Made by a program: the position numbers and the translations under genes. 64,000 nt of DNA from Amycolatopsis sp. FBCC-B4732 (lineage in GTDB: Bacteria > Actinomycetota > Actinomycetes > Mycobacteriales > Pseudonocardiaceae), in contig NZ_CP095376.1 of the NCBI RefSeq assembly GCF_023008405.1, forward strand, positions 1,326,001 to 1,390,000, given 5' to 3'. The notes below the pieces were generated by a model. The model was not told the origin of the DNA and did no database searches. It saw only the letters and a list, made by a program, of their open reading frames with translations. Every line of letters starts with the position of its first letter. Within the stretch, counting starts at the first letter, position 1. This document shows positions 63,619-64,000 of this stretch, one piece after another.

Positions 63619-64000
63619 TGCGAGTTCCAGTCAGCTGGCTGACCGAACACCTCGATCTCACCGAGGAGATCACGCCGCAGGACCTCGCCGACGCCTTCGT
63701 GCGGATCGGTGTCGAGGTCGACGACCTGAGCGAGCTCGGCCCGGTGACCGGGCCGCTGGTCGTCGGCCGGGTGGCCGAGATCGAAGAGCTCACCGAGTTC
63801 AAGAAGCCGGTCCGGTTCTGCCGCGTCGACGTCGGCGAGCCCGCCGACGAGGACGAGGCGCTGGACGACGAGGAAGACGAAGACGAGGAAGACGAAGCCG
63901 GCGAGTTCGACGAGGGCCCGCACGGCATCAAGACCCGAGGCATCGTCTGCGGCGCCCGCAACTTCACCGAGGGCGACCTGGTCGTCGTCGCGCTGCCGGG
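63618..64000 (+). CDS. pheT: Phenylalanine-tRNA ligase beta subunit (5' part)
   Basis: The first 127 codons of PheT, running off the right edge. N-terminus RVPVSWLTEHLDLTEEITPQ, then the tRNA-binding OB fold FCRVDVGEP ... IVCGARNFTEGDLVVVALPG. Between the two halves of the OB fold is an insertion of about 27 residues rich in Asp and Glu (ADEDEALDDEEDEDEEDEAG). GTG start overlaps the pheS stop by one base. Confidence 0.95.

Overview
The window is 64 kb of very GC-rich actinobacterial chromosome, most like Amycolatopsis or a close Pseudonocardiaceae relative. The evidence is codon use, many GTG starts, start/stop-overlapping operons, an exo-beta-D-glucosaminidase that matches the Amycolatopsis CsxA catalytic numbering with a 7-residue offset, and the conserved block uvrA ... 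infC-rpmI-rplT-TrmH-...-pheS-pheT. In mycobacteria these genes lie close together; here about 26 kb of accessory genes separates uvrA from infC. I see no tRNA, rRNA, CRISPR array or intact insertion sequence.

Layout. 0-5.3 kb: a partial membrane protein, a TerC gene behind a Mn2+ (yybP-ykoY) riboswitch, an S9 peptidase/HAD hydrolase pair and a RES-type toxin-antitoxin pair. 5.6-13.8 kb: an orphan LacI regulator, an AraC-type regulator whose helix-turn-helix is split by a repeat array, MmpS-like and FetB-like membrane proteins, a histidine phosphatase, a Na+/H+ antiporter fused to a UBP zinc finger, a SnoaL protein and a carboxylesterase. 14-18.9 kb: CsxA with a palindromic operator, a membrane Nudix-like protein and a YchJ protein.

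19-21.5 kb is a visibly lower-GC island. Two overlapping minus-strand genes, one with a HEPN-like R-x6-H motif and one with a winged-helix-like domain, diverge from an HTH regulator. This is my best candidate for an undescribed conflict or regulatory system. 21.6-26.2 kb: RNase HI, a Crp/Fnr regulator, a very small peptide cassette (a 55-aa secreted-type peptide and a 14-aa ORF with an excellent ribosome-binding site, then a terminator), and a second regulator whose C-terminal domain resembles that of the island regulator. 26.3-29.1 kb: a PD-(D/E)XK-like protein, a degenerate Mrr-type nuclease and an MBL hydrolase in one run.

29-42 kb: an acyltransferase, uvrA, lipoproteins, a SigL-like sigma/anti-sigma operon, an MFS exporter with a divergent HxlR regulator, and a dicarboxylate symporter with a divergent DcuS/DcuR-type two-component system. 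42.6-50 kb is amino-sugar related: an M64 metallopeptidase, a GH20 hexosaminidase with a sugar ABC importer (resembling dasABCD), and a Tat-exported beta-propeller lactonase under a near-perfect DasR (dre) operator. 50-58.2 kb looks like a D-amino acid / sugar-acid catabolic region: GntP permease, N-acyl-D-amino-acid deacylase, PLP D-amino-acid deaminase, PfkB kinase, IclR regulator, RidA, ACC deaminase, and a GntR regulator whose operator palindrome covers its own start codon. 58.2-58.85 kb is non-coding and holds an imperfect 116-bp tandem repeat. 58.85-64 kb is the translation block: DUF1844, infC (ATC start), rpmI, rplT, TrmH methyltransferase (probable CTG start), a DUF6159-like membrane protein, pheS and the start of pheT with an acidic insertion.
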